From NCBI GenBank assembly GCA_021779435.1, contig JAJYAR010000005.1:1-26660 (forward strand): 26,660 bases of DNA, in the 5' to 3' direction. This DNA comes from a bacterium. GTDB lineage: Bacteria > Verrucomicrobiota > Verrucomicrobiae > JAJYAR01. Within the stretch, counting starts at the first letter, position 1; each line of letters starts with the position of its first letter. The notes beneath the pieces were generated by a model. That model saw nothing but the letters and a program-made list of their open reading frames with translations, was not told where the DNA came from and made no database searches. Below, piece by piece: positions 1 through 8,371 of this stretch. A program made the translations under genes and the position numbers.

Positions 1-414
1 ACGATTGGGCTGGTTCGTTCGCTGGGGAAGGCGGTTCTGGATGGCATTGGCGGCGCCTCGAATCCGCTCCCGGAGCAGGGCCTTCCGTTGCTCGCATGGG
101 AAGAGGCGAACTGGGCTTTGACGAGCGCGGAAGTCACCGGTTGGGCATTTGAAGCGTGGGGCTTTCCGCGAGTGGCGGTGCACGCGGTGCGCTCGCATCT
201 GCATATCGGGCCCTTGGCTCCGGCGTCGGCCTGTTTGTTGAACGTGGCGGCGTCACTTGCCGAGACGCATGGCTTTGGACTCCCGGGCGAGAGTGAGTGT
301 TGGACGGCCGAGGCCGCGCAGTCCCTGGGCCTCGGCGACGAGCACCTCGCATATGCCGCGCAATGCGCGCTCGAAATGGTCGGCGGCGGCGCACGGATCG
401 AAGCGTCACGGTGA
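1..414 (+). CDS. HDOD-domain protein, C-terminal part (cut by left edge)
   Basis: The frame is open from base 1 to a TGA at 412-414, giving 137 visible residues, so the start lies outside the window. The text IGLVRSLGKAVLD, then WEEANWALTSAEVTGWAFEAWGFP and AVRSHLHIGP, follows the pattern of the second half of HDOD domains: the degenerate HD-like helix, then a 'xxHAEVGAWLLERWGFP' helix and an 'AIRYHH' helix. HDOD is a non-catalytic relative of the HD domain found in signalling proteins; the canonical metal-binding His-Asp pair is not seen here (LVRSLGK in place of LLHDIGK). The remaining 60 residues form an alanine-rich helical tail with no recognised second domain. Whether a response-regulator or kinase domain precedes it cannot be seen. 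Family assignment is fairly good; role unknown. Confidence 0.7.
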   Translation, partial: TIGLVRSLGKAVLDGIGGASNPLPEQGLPLLAWEEANWALTSAEVTGWAFEAWGFPRVAVHAVRSHLHIGPLAPASACLLNVAASLAETHGFGLPGESECWTAEAAQSLGLGDEHLAYAAQCALEMVGGGARIEASR

Positions 415-802
415 AACGCGTCGCGCTGGTCCGAGACAGCGATCTAGGCGAAGAGTCGGAAATCGAGCGGGTCGACTGGAGACTGACCGGCCGCGGGTCG
501 CGACGAGTGCTCGCGAGCCGAACAGACGGTGCAACGTCGGCCCTGCCTCGGGCCGAAGCGGGCCCGACTTTTGTCACCTAATGGGTGACAGTTTCCATGT
601 CTGAGCGGCGTGTGAATTGTCACCCATTGGGTGACAGATGCGCCGCGTTCCAGAGGGGAGGGTACTCAAACTGTCACCCATTGGGTGACAATTCCCTGCG
701 GGGCGTCCTGGACTTCCAACGGTGAACTCACTCCCGCTCAGTCCAGCGCGCCGATCATTTCGAGACTCGGTTTTCAGGCCTGCGGGTCCGCGCCGAGGTC
801 AC
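415..802. other. Gene-free region between convergent genes, carrying palindrome cluster
   Basis: This stretch lies between the ends of the convergent HDOD and FMN-reductase-like genes. Reading frames here look like chance ORFs of GC-rich DNA, without family resemblance. The only clear structure is the set of three 19-bp palindromes at 572-690, annotated separately. The first 157 bases show nothing I recognise. Confidence 0.6.
572..690. repeat. Cluster of three 19-bp palindromes, TGTCACCYAWTRGGTGACA family
   Basis: Three copies at 572-590 (TGTCACCTAATGGGTGACA), 618-636 and 672-690 (both TGTCACCCATTGGGTGACA). The arms TGTCACC/GGTGACA are identical in all copies and only the central bases vary. 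Start-to-start spacing is 46 and 54 bases. The spacers are not identical, but sequence after the third copy (ATTCCCTGCGGGGC) resembles the sequence after the copies at 18996 and 19053, so the repeated unit may be larger than the palindrome. The cluster sits between gene 3' ends, which argues against a simple promoter operator. Function unknown. Confidence 0.85.
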
Positions 803-1386
803 TCAACTCGCTTCGATCTTGCCCGCGAGCCACGCGAGGTTGTCCGCAAACCGATCGATCGTCTGCAGCGCCTCGGTGTCGGCGGTGACGCTGCCGGGAT
901 CCCGGGCGAGTGCGACGGGCCAATAGGTCGATCCGGGCACGATCATGTCGTTGATCATGTACCAGAACATCAGCTGCGCGTAGGTGAAGTTGTGGCCTGC
1001 GCGTCGTGCGACAGCCACCGGTCCGCCCAACTTTCGCGACAGGAGGTTGCCATTGGCCCGCGAAACGTACCCTGCGCGATCGAGCAGCGCCATCAGCTCC
1101 GGTGCAGCCGATCCAAAGTAGGTGGGCGAACCGACGACGATGATGTCGGCACCACCATCTTCTCGAAGATCGGGGCGAAATCATCGTCCGTGGTGCCGAT
1201 GCACGTGCTGTCCTTGGTTTCGCAGCAGCCTCCGCACGCGTGGCACCCGCGGATGTCGAGCCCGGAGAGACTCACGAGTTCACCCTGGATCCCGTGCGTG
1301 GCGAGCTGATCGAGACAGCGACGCAGAAGCGTCTCCGTGTTCCCGTTACGTCGAGGACTTCCCGAAATGGCAAAGGCGTGCATCAT
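803..1386 (-). pseudogene. Flavodoxin-fold NAD(P)H-dependent FMN reductase / iron-sulfur flavoprotein-like, frameshifted
   Basis: The N-terminal piece starts at ATG 1383 or 1386 (MHAFAISGSPRRNGNTE, the phosphate-binding loop of the NADPH-dependent FMN reductase fold) and continues through a cysteine cluster, CHACGGCCETKDSTC, seen in flavodoxin-family proteins related to iron-sulfur flavoproteins. Around 1148-1156 the frame changes. The other frame reads DIIVVGSPTYFGSAAPELMALLDRAG, the expected strand-3/FMN loop, and runs to a TGA at 803-805. One missing base in the GTGGTGCCGAC context explains the shift. Rejoined, the protein is about 194 residues, normal for the family. Both halves are otherwise clean, so this is either a very recent mutation or a sequencing/assembly error. 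Predicted role: cytoplasmic FMN-dependent redox enzyme, substrate unknown. Confidence 0.75.
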
Positions 1387-1462
1387 CCCCCGATGCTGCC
1401 AAACCGCGCCGTCCGTCGTCAAACCGTGGCACGCCGCCCGCCTTGCCGGTACTGCGTGCAGG

Positions 1463-1487
1463 GTAGGGCCGGACCGCTGGGCCGGCC
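1463..1487 (+). repeat. REP-like hairpin with GTAG head (loop ACCGCTGG)
   Basis: GTAG at 1463-1466 is followed at once by an inverted repeat, GGCCGG / CCGGCC, enclosing ACCGCTGGG (1467-1487). The same head and loop recur at 2317-2340 with a different but still complementary stem. The GTAG-plus-hairpin layout is that of REP elements. Confidence 0.75.
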
Positions 1488-1546
1488 GTGGTCATTGCCG
1501 AGTCGTGAGCTGCCGGCTGGCCGGTGCCGCTCATTCACGGACGGGC

Positions 1547-1619
1547 GTAGGCCGTCAGCTTGCTGACGCCGCTTGGCCGCGCGGATACGCACACAGGCGC
1601 GAGCAAGCTCGCGCCCTAC
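1547..1619. repeat. Inverted pair of REP-like hairpins (BIME-like), loop AGCTTGCT
   Basis: On the plus strand GTAG (1547-1550) precedes a hairpin with arms CGTCAGC/GCTGACG and loop TT (1553-1568). Facing it, a perfect 9-bp stem GGCGCGAGC/GCTCGCGCC (1596-1615) is followed by CTAC (1616-1619), which is GTAG on the minus strand. Both hairpins share the apex AGCTTGCT when read from their own GTAG. Two REPs in opposite orientation form the arrangement called a BIME in enterobacteria and pseudomonads. Confidence 0.75.
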
Positions 1620-1646
1620 ACCACGCGTGAAGACCTCCCGCGTTCC

Positions 1647-2102
1647 TCACCCGAGCTGCATCGCCATTTCGCTCGTTGGGGTGAAGCCGAAGCGCTCGTA
1701 CAGCTTTGCGTTCTTCGCCTGGGCGGACGCGTACAGCTTCACGTAGGTCACCCCTTTCTCGCGGAGCCAGTCAAGAGTCTGGGCGGTGAGGTGCCGGGCA
1801 ATCCCGCGCCGCCGGAAGTCGGGCAAGACATACACGTCCATGATCCAGCCGAAGCGACGATCCTTGAACGTGTTTGCTGGGAAGTCCGTGCGGACGAGCG
1901 CGCCGGCGACGGCCACGATCCGGGCGTCCTCGCACCAGCCGAAATGCACGCACGTGCCGTCGTCCTGACCGCGTTCGTAAAGGATGGCGGTGAGATCCCG
2001 CCAGTCGGGTGCCAGGAGTCCTGACATGCCCGCCTCGGCCATCATGTTGAACCGGTAATCGAGCACGAGCGGCAGGGCGGCTTTGTCCAACGTGATGATC
2101 AT
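1647..2102 (-). CDS. GNAT-family N-acetyltransferase
   Basis: This is a cytoplasmic acetyl-CoA-dependent N-acetyltransferase of the GNAT superfamily; the acceptor is not predictable. The signature is DVYVLPDFRRRGIARHLTAQTLDWLREKG, in which RRRGIA is the R/Q-x-x-G-x-G/A loop that binds the CoA pyrophosphate, followed by a strand VKLYAS and the motif NAKLYERFGFTPTSEMAMQL at the C-terminus. I place the start at ATG 2102, because LDKAALPLVLDYRFNMMAEAG then aligns with the usual first strand and helix of the family and gives a normal 151 residues. In-frame ATGs at 2174 and 2201 would add up to 33 residues without GNAT resemblance, and none of the starts has a strong Shine-Dalgarno sequence. It is probably a single-gene unit. 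Confidence 0.85.
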   Translation of the reverse strand: MIITLDKAALPLVLDYRFNMMAEAGMSGLLAPDWRDLTAILYERGQDDGTCVHFGWCEDARIVAVAGALVRTDFPANTFKDRRFGWIMDVYVLPDFRRRGIARHLTAQTLDWLREKGVTYVKLYASAQAKNAKLYERFGFTPTSEMAMQLG

Positions 2103-2405
2103 GGCGCGATCTGAAATTTCCGATCCCCGGATGGCAACGGCCACCTTCCTGCCGCCCGGCACAGCCGTATGCATTTCCGGGAGAACACGGCCAAACCGCA
2201 TGGCCTCAACTGGCAGCTGGAATACCTCCCCAAAAAGCGGACCTGTTCTGTGCGCGATCGCCTCGCCGCGTGGATTCCGAACCCTCTCGGTGCTTCGAGC
2301 ACCTTTGATGGAATCGGTAGGGCTGGACCGCTGGCCAGCCGTGTTTGAGGAGCCAACCCAAAGGGGCCAATCCCTTCGGATGCCCCCGCGAATCGTGAAT
2401 GCCCG
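2103..2405. other. Intergenic region between acyltransferase 3' end and GNAT gene
   Basis: About 300 bases. The right part may be read by the acyltransferase transcript. The left part may hold the GNAT promoter or, if an upstream start is used, its first 33 codons. The only recognisable element is the REP-like hairpin at 2317-2340. I see no further gene. Confidence 0.5.
2317..2340 (+). repeat. REP-like hairpin with GTAG head (loop ACCGCTGG)
   Basis: GTAG at 2317-2320 is followed directly by GGCTGG-ACCGCTGG-CCAGCC (2321-2340), a 6-bp stem around an 8-base loop. Compared with the element at 1463, loop and head are identical while both stem arms differ in a matched way (GGCCGG/CCGGCC against GGCTGG/CCAGCC), which is covariation. 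Confidence 0.75.
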
Positions 2406-3503
2406 CTACAACACCCGCTTCGCGCCGGGAATCGCGCGGAGGAAGCCAGCGACCAGGAAACTTCCCGCGGCTGCGCTCGTGCCGACGAGGACAAACTTCA
2501 AGATCGGAGGCATGGATACCGCGTGGAATGCAAGACTCAGGCCGACCACGACGGGCGGATGAATGCAAAACGCTGCGTAGGCATGCTGTCCGAACCACTC
2601 GGATACCGGGCCGGCGGTCGGCCAGAGCTTTTTGAACGAGGCAAGCAGTGTCAGAATCACTCCCCACGCGACGAGCGGGTCCCACGCGGCATAGATCGCC
2701 GCGCGACTCGACCAGCCGCCTTCAAACTTTCCGCTGCCGAAGTTCGTCGCGAGCACCACGGGCAGTGTCGTGATCGCGAGGAGCGACAGCACCAGCCACG
2801 GTCGGGCCATGCGCCACGTCACACGTTCCAGCAACTGTCCGCGACTCGCCCAGCAGCCGAAGCAGAAAAGCACGACATAGCCGGGGAAGTAGCCGAGTTG
2901 CAGCCACAGCAGGTTCTGGCCAGTCGGGATGACAAGCCGGACTAGGAACGAAACCACGCCAATCGCGAGCGCGGCGGTCACGAGCGCGACGGGGCCGGGC
3001 CAGTGCGGAACCTCGGTCCCACCGCGACGCCACACGGTGCGCCACCCGCAGTAGAGAAGCGCAAAGATGAGAAGCGCCTCGGCGAACCATAGCGGGCCAG
3101 GTTCGAATTGTCGCTGCAGAATCAGCTGCCCCCAACTGCTCCAGAGTGGGCGTCCACTGGCGGTTCCTGAGAGTGCGATCGTGAGTGGCGAGACGAGAAA
3201 GAAGTAGATGACCAGCGGAACCCCGAGCCGGAGAAAACGTTCGACCAGAAAACGTCGGGGGCCCTTCTTTTCATACGACGATGGCGTGAAATACCCCGCC
3301 AGCATGAAGAAGAAACCCATGAAGAAGCTCTGGTTCGTCGCGTTGAATAGAATCAGCGGCAGATTCGATCCGTTGGGCTGTTCGCGCCAGTACCAGCCGC
3401 CGGCGCCGCCGTACTCGATCGCGACATGGTGGAGGATGACGAGAACCGTAAGGAGGATCCGAAGGAGATCGATAAACGCAGTGCGGGAGCGTGATGGGGT
3501 CAT
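2406..3503 (-). CDS. Membrane acyltransferase, acyltransferase-3 / OpgC-like family
   Basis: The product is a 365-residue integral membrane protein with about ten hydrophobic segments and is predicted to transfer acyl groups to a sugar or glycan at the cytoplasmic membrane. The N-terminus FIDLLRILLTVLVILHHVAIE carries the family's Arg in the first helix and the His pair at its end (residues 15 and 25-26). The block FFFMLAGYFTP, then RRFLVERFLRLGVPLVIY (about 62-100), matches the second conserved region with the Arg-rich cytoplasmic loop before a Gly-Pro helix. The frame is open upstream to 3695, but those 64 residues are not membrane-like and contain the hairpin at 3626-3643, so I use ATG 3503. 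OpgC modifies osmoregulated glucans with succinate; nothing here shows that glucan synthesis genes are nearby, so the substrate is open. Confidence 0.85.
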   Translation of the reverse strand: MTPSRSRTAFIDLLRILLTVLVILHHVAIEYGGAGGWYWREQPNGSNLPLILFNATNQSFFMGFFFMLAGYFTPSSYEKKGPRRFLVERFLRLGVPLVIYFFLVSPLTIALSGTASGRPLWSSWGQLILQRQFEPGPLWFAEALLIFALLYCGWRTVWRRGGTEVPHWPGPVALVTAALAIGVVSFLVRLVIPTGQNLLWLQLGYFPGYVVLFCFGCWASRGQLLERVTWRMARPWLVLSLLAITTLPVVLATNFGSGKFEGGWSSRAAIYAAWDPLVAWGVILTLLASFKKLWPTAGPVSEWFGQHAYAAFCIHPPVVVGLSLAFHAVSMPPILKFVLVGTSAAAGSFLVAGFLRAIPGAKRVL

Positions 3504-3625
3504 GCGCTGGAAGGGCAGCCATGAATGACACAGGCACGCGGCCTCGATTGCACGAACTTGTTTAGGTACGTGACTGTGCGGGTACGGGCAACCCCTGCAA
3601 CCCGATCCAAGTTCGGACCCACGGA

Positions 3626-3643
3626 CCAGGGGGACGCCCCTGG
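3626..3643. repeat. GC-rich hairpin upstream of acyltransferase gene
   Basis: CCAGGGG-GACG-CCCCTGG is a perfect 7-bp stem with a 4-base loop, lying between the lipoprotein stop (3699) and the acyltransferase start (3503). There is no T-tract and no GTAG head, so it is neither a clear intrinsic terminator nor a member of the REP family described here. Confidence 0.5.
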
Positions 3644-3698
3644 CACGCGGGAGTGAGACGAGCTCGTTGGGAATACGCACTCCACCCGCCGGCACCTC

Positions 3699-4040
3699 TC
3701 ACGGCTCGACGAAGACGTTCGGAATGTCGCGAATGGTGATGCTCTCTTTGGACCGTTTGAAGCCCGACAACTTCTCGAGTATTGGCCAATCGGCCAGAGG
3801 AACCATTGGCTTGCCTTGGGTTTTCTGGACATCGGCGCGGGTGCACAATCCGCGATCGTAGCGATCGCGATAGACCGACCTCGGTACGAAGCCGGATTTC
3901 GACAGCTGGCCGATTTCCAGCCGATACACTTCCGCGGATTCCTCGATGAGGCGGGAGGCGGGTATCGAGTCAACCTGACGCCCGCAGCCGAGGAGGCTTA
4001 GCGCAAACGTTATCAGACAGAGCCGGAGTGTTTTCATCAT
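3699..4040 (-). CDS. Small putative lipoprotein of unknown function
   Basis: The 113-residue product begins MMKTLRLCLITFALSLLGCGRQ: two basic residues, a hydrophobic stretch and a lipobox LLGC with the lipidated cysteine at about residue 19. It is therefore predicted to be exported and anchored to a membrane by a diacylglyceryl-cysteine. The mature part is about 95 polar residues, with no domain I recognise. Residues RSVYRDRYDRGLCTRADVQKT contain a second cysteine. Start codons ATG 4040 and 4037 are adjacent and equivalent. The gene starts 9 bases after the comM stop on the same strand, so co-transcription is likely, although nothing suggests a shared function. Homologues may be confined to close relatives. 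Confidence 0.65.
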   Translation of the reverse strand: MMKTLRLCLITFALSLLGCGRQVDSIPASRLIEESAEVYRLEIGQLSKSGFVPRSVYRDRYDRGLCTRADVQKTQGKPMVPLADWPILEKLSGFKRSKESITIRDIPNVFVEP

Positions 4041-4049
4041 GGGAAGTCG

Positions 4050-5594
4050 TCAATAGAACACCGCCCGGTCCAGGCTTCGGTACTGGATCGCCTCGAGCAG
4101 GTGGTTGGATTCGATGCGCTCGGTGCCGGCGAGGTCGGCGATCGTGCGTGAGACCTTGAGGATGCGGTCGTACGCGCGGGCGGAGAGGTGCAACTCCTCC
4201 ATCGCATGCTGCAGGAGGTCGCCGAGCGAGGCGTCGATCGCGCAATGCTTCCGGATCTGCGCGTGCGTCATTCGCGCGTTCGAGGGCACTTTCGTTCCTG
4301 TGAACCGCTCGTGCTGGCGGGCCCGCGCCGCCTGAACGCGTTGTCGCATCGCCGCCGACGATTCGCCGGCGGCATCGGAGCGCAGTTCGCTGAGCGAAAG
4401 CGCCGGTGCCTCGATGTGAAGATCGATCCGGTCGAGCAGGGGACCGCTCACCCGGGCGCGGTATTTCTGAATCTGCGACGGGGAGCAGCGGCACTCGTGC
4501 TTCTTGTCGCCGAGATAGCCGCACGGGCACGGGTTCATCGCGGCGACCATCATGAACGCGCAGGGAAGCGTCACCTTTGCCGCGCTCCGGCTGATCGTCA
4601 CATCCCCGTCCTCCAGAGGCTGGCGGAGAACCTCGAGCGCCGAGCGTTTGAACTCCGGCAACTCGTCCAGGAACAGGACGCCGTTGTGCGCGAGGGAGAT
4701 TTCGCCGGGACCGGGAATCGTTCCGCCCCCGAGCAGCGCGACGTCGGAGACTGTGTGATGCGGCGACCGAAACGGCCTTGCTCCCCAGGGGCCTTCTCCG
4801 TTGATCGTGCGGCCTGCCGCCGAGTGAATGCTCAGGATCTCGAGATGCTCGTCCAGCGTGGGCGAGGGCATGATGGTCGGAATGCGCTTCGCGATCATCG
4901 ACTTCCCGCTGCCCGGCGGCCCGATCATCAGGATGTTGTGCGACCCTGCCACAGCCACCTCGACCGCGCGCCGGAGCGTGTGCTGGCCCTTGATCTCCGA
5001 AAAATCGATGCCGTGCACCGTTCCGTGGTTGTGCAGCGCGCGCTCGCGCAGCGCGGCGGCGTCCAGTGGTTCGAACTGAGCTCCATCGGCGAGGAAGCGC
5101 ACCGCGGCGTCGAGCGATTCCATGCGGTACACCTCCACGCCGTCCACCAGCGCGGCCTCGTCCGCCGAGATCGCCGGCAGGAGCACGCCGCGTTTGCCGA
5201 GCGACTTCGCCAGCCGCGCGATGGCAAGCGCGCCGCGTACCGGGCGCGTGGCGCCGGACAGGCTAAGCTCCCCGGCGATGAGGAACTCGCCCACGGTGTC
5301 GCAATGCAGCTGGCCTGTGGCGCACAGGATGCCGAGTGCGATCGGCAGGTCGTAAAACGGGCCTTCCTTCCGGACGTGGCCGGGTGCGAGATTGATCGTC
5401 GTCCTTGTCCGGGGCTGCGAGAACCCGCTGTTCGTCAGCGCCGAGAACACGCGGTCATCCGACTCCTTCACGGCCGCATCCGGCAGCCCCACCATGATGA
5501 GCTTGGGTTCTCCGGCTTCGCCCGTGTTGACCTCGACGTGGATCGGCTCGGCGTCGATTCCCTGAAGGGCGGCGGAAGAAATCGTGGCGAGCAT
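4050..5594 (-). CDS. comM: ComM/YifB-family AAA+ ATPase (Mg-chelatase-like)
   Basis: This is a cytoplasmic hexameric AAA+ motor; in naturally transformable bacteria ComM drives branch migration of integrated single-stranded DNA. The 514-residue length is normal. Order of parts: N-terminal Lon-like/ChlI domain (1-170, with [16 protein letters not shown] and [19 protein letters not shown]); Walker A GPPGSGKS at 225-232; [19 protein letters not shown] at about 273-291; Walker B VLFLDE at 306-311; [10 protein letters not shown] at 354-363 followed by CRC, the family's cysteine-rich insert; [13 protein letters not shown] at about 383-395 with the arginine-finger region; and a C-terminal lid, [16 protein letters not shown]. 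Start ATG 5594 gives the typical [22 protein letters not shown]. The gene is widespread outside competent species, so its presence alone does not prove transformation. It leads a probable two-gene unit with the lipoprotein gene. Confidence 0.95.
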   Translation of the reverse strand: MLATISSAALQGIDAEPIHVEVNTGEAGEPKLIMVGLPDAAVKESDDRVFSALTNSGFSQPRTRTTINLAPGHVRKEGPFYDLPIALGILCATGQLHCDTVGEFLIAGELSLSGATRPVRGALAIARLAKSLGKRGVLLPAISADEAALVDGVEVYRMESLDAAVRFLADGAQFEPLDAAALRERALHNHGTVHGIDFSEIKGQHTLRRAVEVAVAGSHNILMIGPPGSGKSMIAKRIPTIMPSPTLDEHLEILSIHSAAGRTINGEGPWGARPFRSPHHTVSDVALLGGGTIPGPGEISLAHNGVLFLDELPEFKRSALEVLRQPLEDGDVTISRSAAKVTLPCAFMMVAAMNPCPCGYLGDKKHECRCSPSQIQKYRARVSGPLLDRIDLHIEAPALSLSELRSDAAGESSAAMRQRVQAARARQHERFTGTKVPSNARMTHAQIRKHCAIDASLGDLLQHAMEELHLSARAYDRILKVSRTIADLAGTERIESNHLLEAIQYRSLDRAVFY

Positions 5595-5867
5595 CGCCGT
5601 CGGTTGTGCAGGGCGAAGCGGGCTGAGTCAAAGTGAAAAGGTAAAGATAAATAGGCGAAGCCAAACCGAGTAAGGCGGTCGGCATTTGGTCAGCGCCGGC
5701 GGGGTAGCGGCCCTCGTGCCTCATTTCCGGCCTCACGAGGTCGCCGATATCACCTCGAGCTGTCCCTCACCCCGATCCCGCGAGGGGAAATTTCGGGGGA
5801 CAGGCCAGAAACTTAAGGCTGACTTTGCGGATGGCGGCGATTGGCTGGGGTGCCGTCACGCCGGACC
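5595..5867. promoter_or_regulatory. Divergent intergenic region, comM / PAS sensor
   Basis: About 270 bases separate two divergent genes, so both promoters should lie here. An AT-rich island at 5631-5655 stands out from the GC-rich background upstream of comM. On the minus strand, TTGACT ends near 5622 and is followed 17 bases later by CACAAC, a weak -35/-10 pair very close to the comM ATG. I see no operator-like repeat. The promoter call is tentative. Confidence 0.3.
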
Positions 5868-8249
5868 ATGACGCAATTCCCCACAAGCTCCGCCGCGAAG
5901 CGTCGTTCCTTCGCCCTGCGTCTCGGCTTCATTGCCGGAGCGCTTGCCGCGATGGTGGTTGCGGGCGGCGCGTTGTACTATCGCGGGGAACGCAACGGAC
6001 TGCGGGTTTCGATCTGGCGTGAACTCGATGCCATTGCGGATCTGAAAGTCAGTCAGCTCGCGGACTGGCGGAAGGAGAGGCTCAGTGACGGCCGTTTCCT
6101 GATGCGGACGTCCGGCATCGCCAGGGACGTCGCGCGATATCTGGAGAACGCCGACTCCGTGCCCGAGCGTGCGGCGGTTCGTGATTGGCTGCAGACGATC
6201 AAGGGTGGCGATCGATACGAGTCAGTTCTCCTGGTGGATCGCGGTCTCAATATTCGTCTCGCGATTCCGGAGACCGCGGCGATCCCGAACCAGCCGCTCA
6301 GGGAAAGGCTCATGCAGGTGTTTGCGACGGGCGATCTGATTGTGACGGATCTTCATCGGGCCGATGCCTCACGGCAGCCCCATCTCGACCTGCTGGCCCC
6401 GGTGTTTGCGCCCGGCGGAGTACCTGATGCCCAGCCACGGGAGCCGATCGCAGTGATCGTCTTTCGGATTCTTCCGGAGACGTATCTCTTCCCGCTCATA
6501 CAGAACTGGCCCGCGCCGAGCCCTTCCGCAGAGACGATGCTTGTTCGTCGGGAAGGCGACGAAGTGCTCTATCTGAACGAGCTGCCCCACGCGCCGCGCA
6601 GTGCGCTGACCCTGCGGCGGCCGGTGAGCGAACTTGACCTCGACGCGGTGGGGGCCGGCCAGGCGCGCGTTCGCGAGGGCATCGATTACAGGGGCGTGGC
6701 CGTGCTCGCGGCGGTGCGCTCTGTACCAGGGACACCGTGGCTCCTGATTGCGAAGATCGACAGGGCCGAGGCGTATGCTCCGATCCGACGTCAGGCGTGG
6801 ACGATCGGCGGAATGGTGGCCGTGCTCGTCCTGGGGGTGGGTGGCGCAGCCGCGTACCTGTGGCGCGTTCGCAACGAGCAGATCCTGCGTCGCACGCTCG
6901 CCGCGGAGCAGGAGTCGAGACTCCTTGCCGAGCGCCTTGCCCTGCTCACGCGGCATGCCAACGATATCGTCATACTCGCTGATGCCGGCGAACCGCTTCG
7001 CGTCATCGATGCGAACGACCGTGCCCTCGAGGCGTATGGCTACACGGCGGAGGAGTTCAGGAGGCTCCGGCTTCCCGCGCTGCGTGCGGCGGAACCTGCG
7101 TCGGGACTTGGCAGGGACGTCGGCCTCCTTCGGTCGAGCGGCAGCATCGTCATCGAGACGGTGCACCGGCGTAAGGATGGTTCCTGCTTCCCGGTGGAAG
7201 TGAGCAGCCGGATCGTCACCCTGGGAGGACGGACGTACATTCTCGGTGTGCTTCGGGACATCACGGAACGAAAACGCTCGGAGTCGGCCCTCCGCGACAG
7301 CGAGGCTCGATTCAGAAGCGCCGTCGAGACGGCCCCGGACGCAATCTTCGTTCAGATTCGAGGCCTGTTCGCGTACGTGAACCCCACCTCGCTGACGTTG
7401 TTCGGGGCGCCAAACAAGGAGGCCTTGTTGGGAAAGCCGATGCTCGACCGATTCGCCGCCGACCAGCGTGCCGCCGTGGCCGCGCGCATCAGACGATTGA
7501 ACGAGGACCGGCAGTCGGTCGTGCTTACGCAGGAGACCTGTGTGCGGCTCGACGGCACGCCGGTGCACGTTGAGGTTTCAGCGGTGCCCTTCACTTTCGA
7601 AGGGGAGCAGGGTGGCCTGGTGTTCGCGCGTGACATCACTGATCGCATGACGGCGGAGGAGGCGCTTCGTGAAAGCGAGGAACGGTACCGGACACTGTTT
7701 GAGAACAACAACGCGCCGATGTTGCTGATCGACCCGGCAGGCGGAGTGATCGTGGACGCGAATCCCGCCGCGGCACGGTTCTATGGATGGAGTCGCGAGC
7801 AGCTGCGAGTCATGAACATTTCGCACATCAACATCCTGCCCGAGGCGGAGATCCAGGCCGAGATGGAACGGGCGCGTGCGTCGCGGCGGCACCAGTTCAC
7901 CTTCCGGCATCGCCTCGCCGACGGCAGTTGTCGCGATGTCGAGGTCTTCACGACCGGCATCGCCGTGGGGGCGCGATCGCTGCTGGTGTCGATCATCCAC
8001 GACGTCACCGATCGGAAAGCGGCAGAGGCGGCACTGCGGGAAAGCCAGGCTGCGTTGGCCGCACAGCTTGACGAACTCCGGCGCTGGCACGCTGTGACGC
8101 TGGGGCGCGAGACACGGGTGCTCGAACTCAAGGCGGAGGTGAACCGTCTGCTCGTGGCGGCGGGGCAGTCACCGCGGTACTCCAGCGTGGAGAGTGGCGC
8201 TCGGGAAGCGGACGCGGAAACGGAGACGCGGGCACCGCTGGCGCCATAG
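5868..8249 (+). CDS. Membrane-bound sensor with three PAS domains and no output domain
   Basis: The 793-residue protein has a first transmembrane helix at about 17-38, a periplasmic sensing region at about 40-308, and a second helix at about 311-333. Three PAS domains follow in the cytoplasm, at about 356-470, 477-597 and 602-722. Each ends in the PAC-type strand and linker (VLRDITERKRSESAL, ARDITDRMTAEEAL, IHDVTDRKAAEAAL). After the last PAS comes a helical tail, LDELRRWHAVTLGRETRVLELKAEVNRLL, typical of the stretch that joins PAS domains to kinase or cyclase modules. The protein then stops after about 30 low-complexity residues. No HisKA/HATPase, GGDEF, EAL or methyl-accepting domain is present. 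I chose ATG 5868; an in-frame TTG at 5841 would add nine residues. It probably signals through a separate partner. No partner gene is adjacent, so the pathway is unknown. Confidence 0.85.
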   Translation: MTQFPTSSAAKRRSFALRLGFIAGALAAMVVAGGALYYRGERNGLRVSIWRELDAIADLKVSQLADWRKERLSDGRFLMRTSGIARDVARYLENADSVPERAAVRDWLQTIKGGDRYESVLLVDRGLNIRLAIPETAAIPNQPLRERLMQVFATGDLIVTDLHRADASRQPHLDLLAPVFAPGGVPDAQPREPIAVIVFRILPETYLFPLIQNWPAPSPSAETMLVRREGDEVLYLNELPHAPRSALTLRRPVSELDLDAVGAGQARVREGIDYRGVAVLAAVRSVPGTPWLLIAKIDRAEAYAPIRRQAWTIGGMVAVLVLGVGGAAAYLWRVRNEQILRRTLAAEQESRLLAERLALLTRHANDIVILADAGEPLRVIDANDRALEAYGYTAEEFRRLRLPALRAAEPASGLGRDVGLLRSSGSIVIETVHRRKDGSCFPVEVSSRIVTLGGRTYILGVLRDITERKRSESALRDSEARFRSAVETAPDAIFVQIRGLFAYVNPTSLTLFGAPNKEALLGKPMLDRFAADQRAAVAARIRRLNEDRQSVVLTQETCVRLDGTPVHVEVSAVPFTFEGEQGGLVFARDITDRMTAEEALRESEERYRTLFENNNAPMLLIDPAGGVIVDANPAAARFYGWSREQLRVMNISHINILPEAEIQAEMERARASRRHQFTFRHRLADGSCRDVEVFTTGIAVGARSLLVSIIHDVTDRKAAEAALRESQAALAAQLDELRRWHAVTLGRETRVLELKAEVNRLLVAAGQSPRYSSVESGAREADAETETRAPLAP

Positions 8250-8253
8250 CGGT

Positions 8254-8283
8254 CCGATCTGCAGGTTGTCTGCAACCGATCGG
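8254..8283 (+). terminator. Possible hairpin terminator after PAS sensor gene
   Basis: CCGATC-TGCA-GGTTG-TCTG-CAACC-GATCGG forms an 11-bp stem with a four-base bulge, starting 5 bases after the TAG stop. No T-tract follows, so it may protect the 3' end or assist Rho-dependent termination rather than act as an intrinsic terminator. Confidence 0.35.
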
Positions 8284-8371
8284 TGGGGGAGGATCCCTTG
8301 CGCGGCGCTGCTGGCGTCGGCCTGCCTTGGACCGCGGGCAAAAGGCTCTTACCGGGATCCCGCAGGCGGCA

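Noticed and set aside
572..690. Possible short CRISPR array (near-identical 19-bp repeats with 27-35 base spacers)
   Set aside because: The repeats are full palindromes, too short for CRISPR, spacers vary in length and share sequence with those of the distant cluster, there is no cas gene in the window, and isolated copies occur elsewhere.
4188..5636. A 482-residue plus-strand frame opposite comM
   Set aside because: Complement of comM; no domain pattern, and comM is conserved over its entire length.
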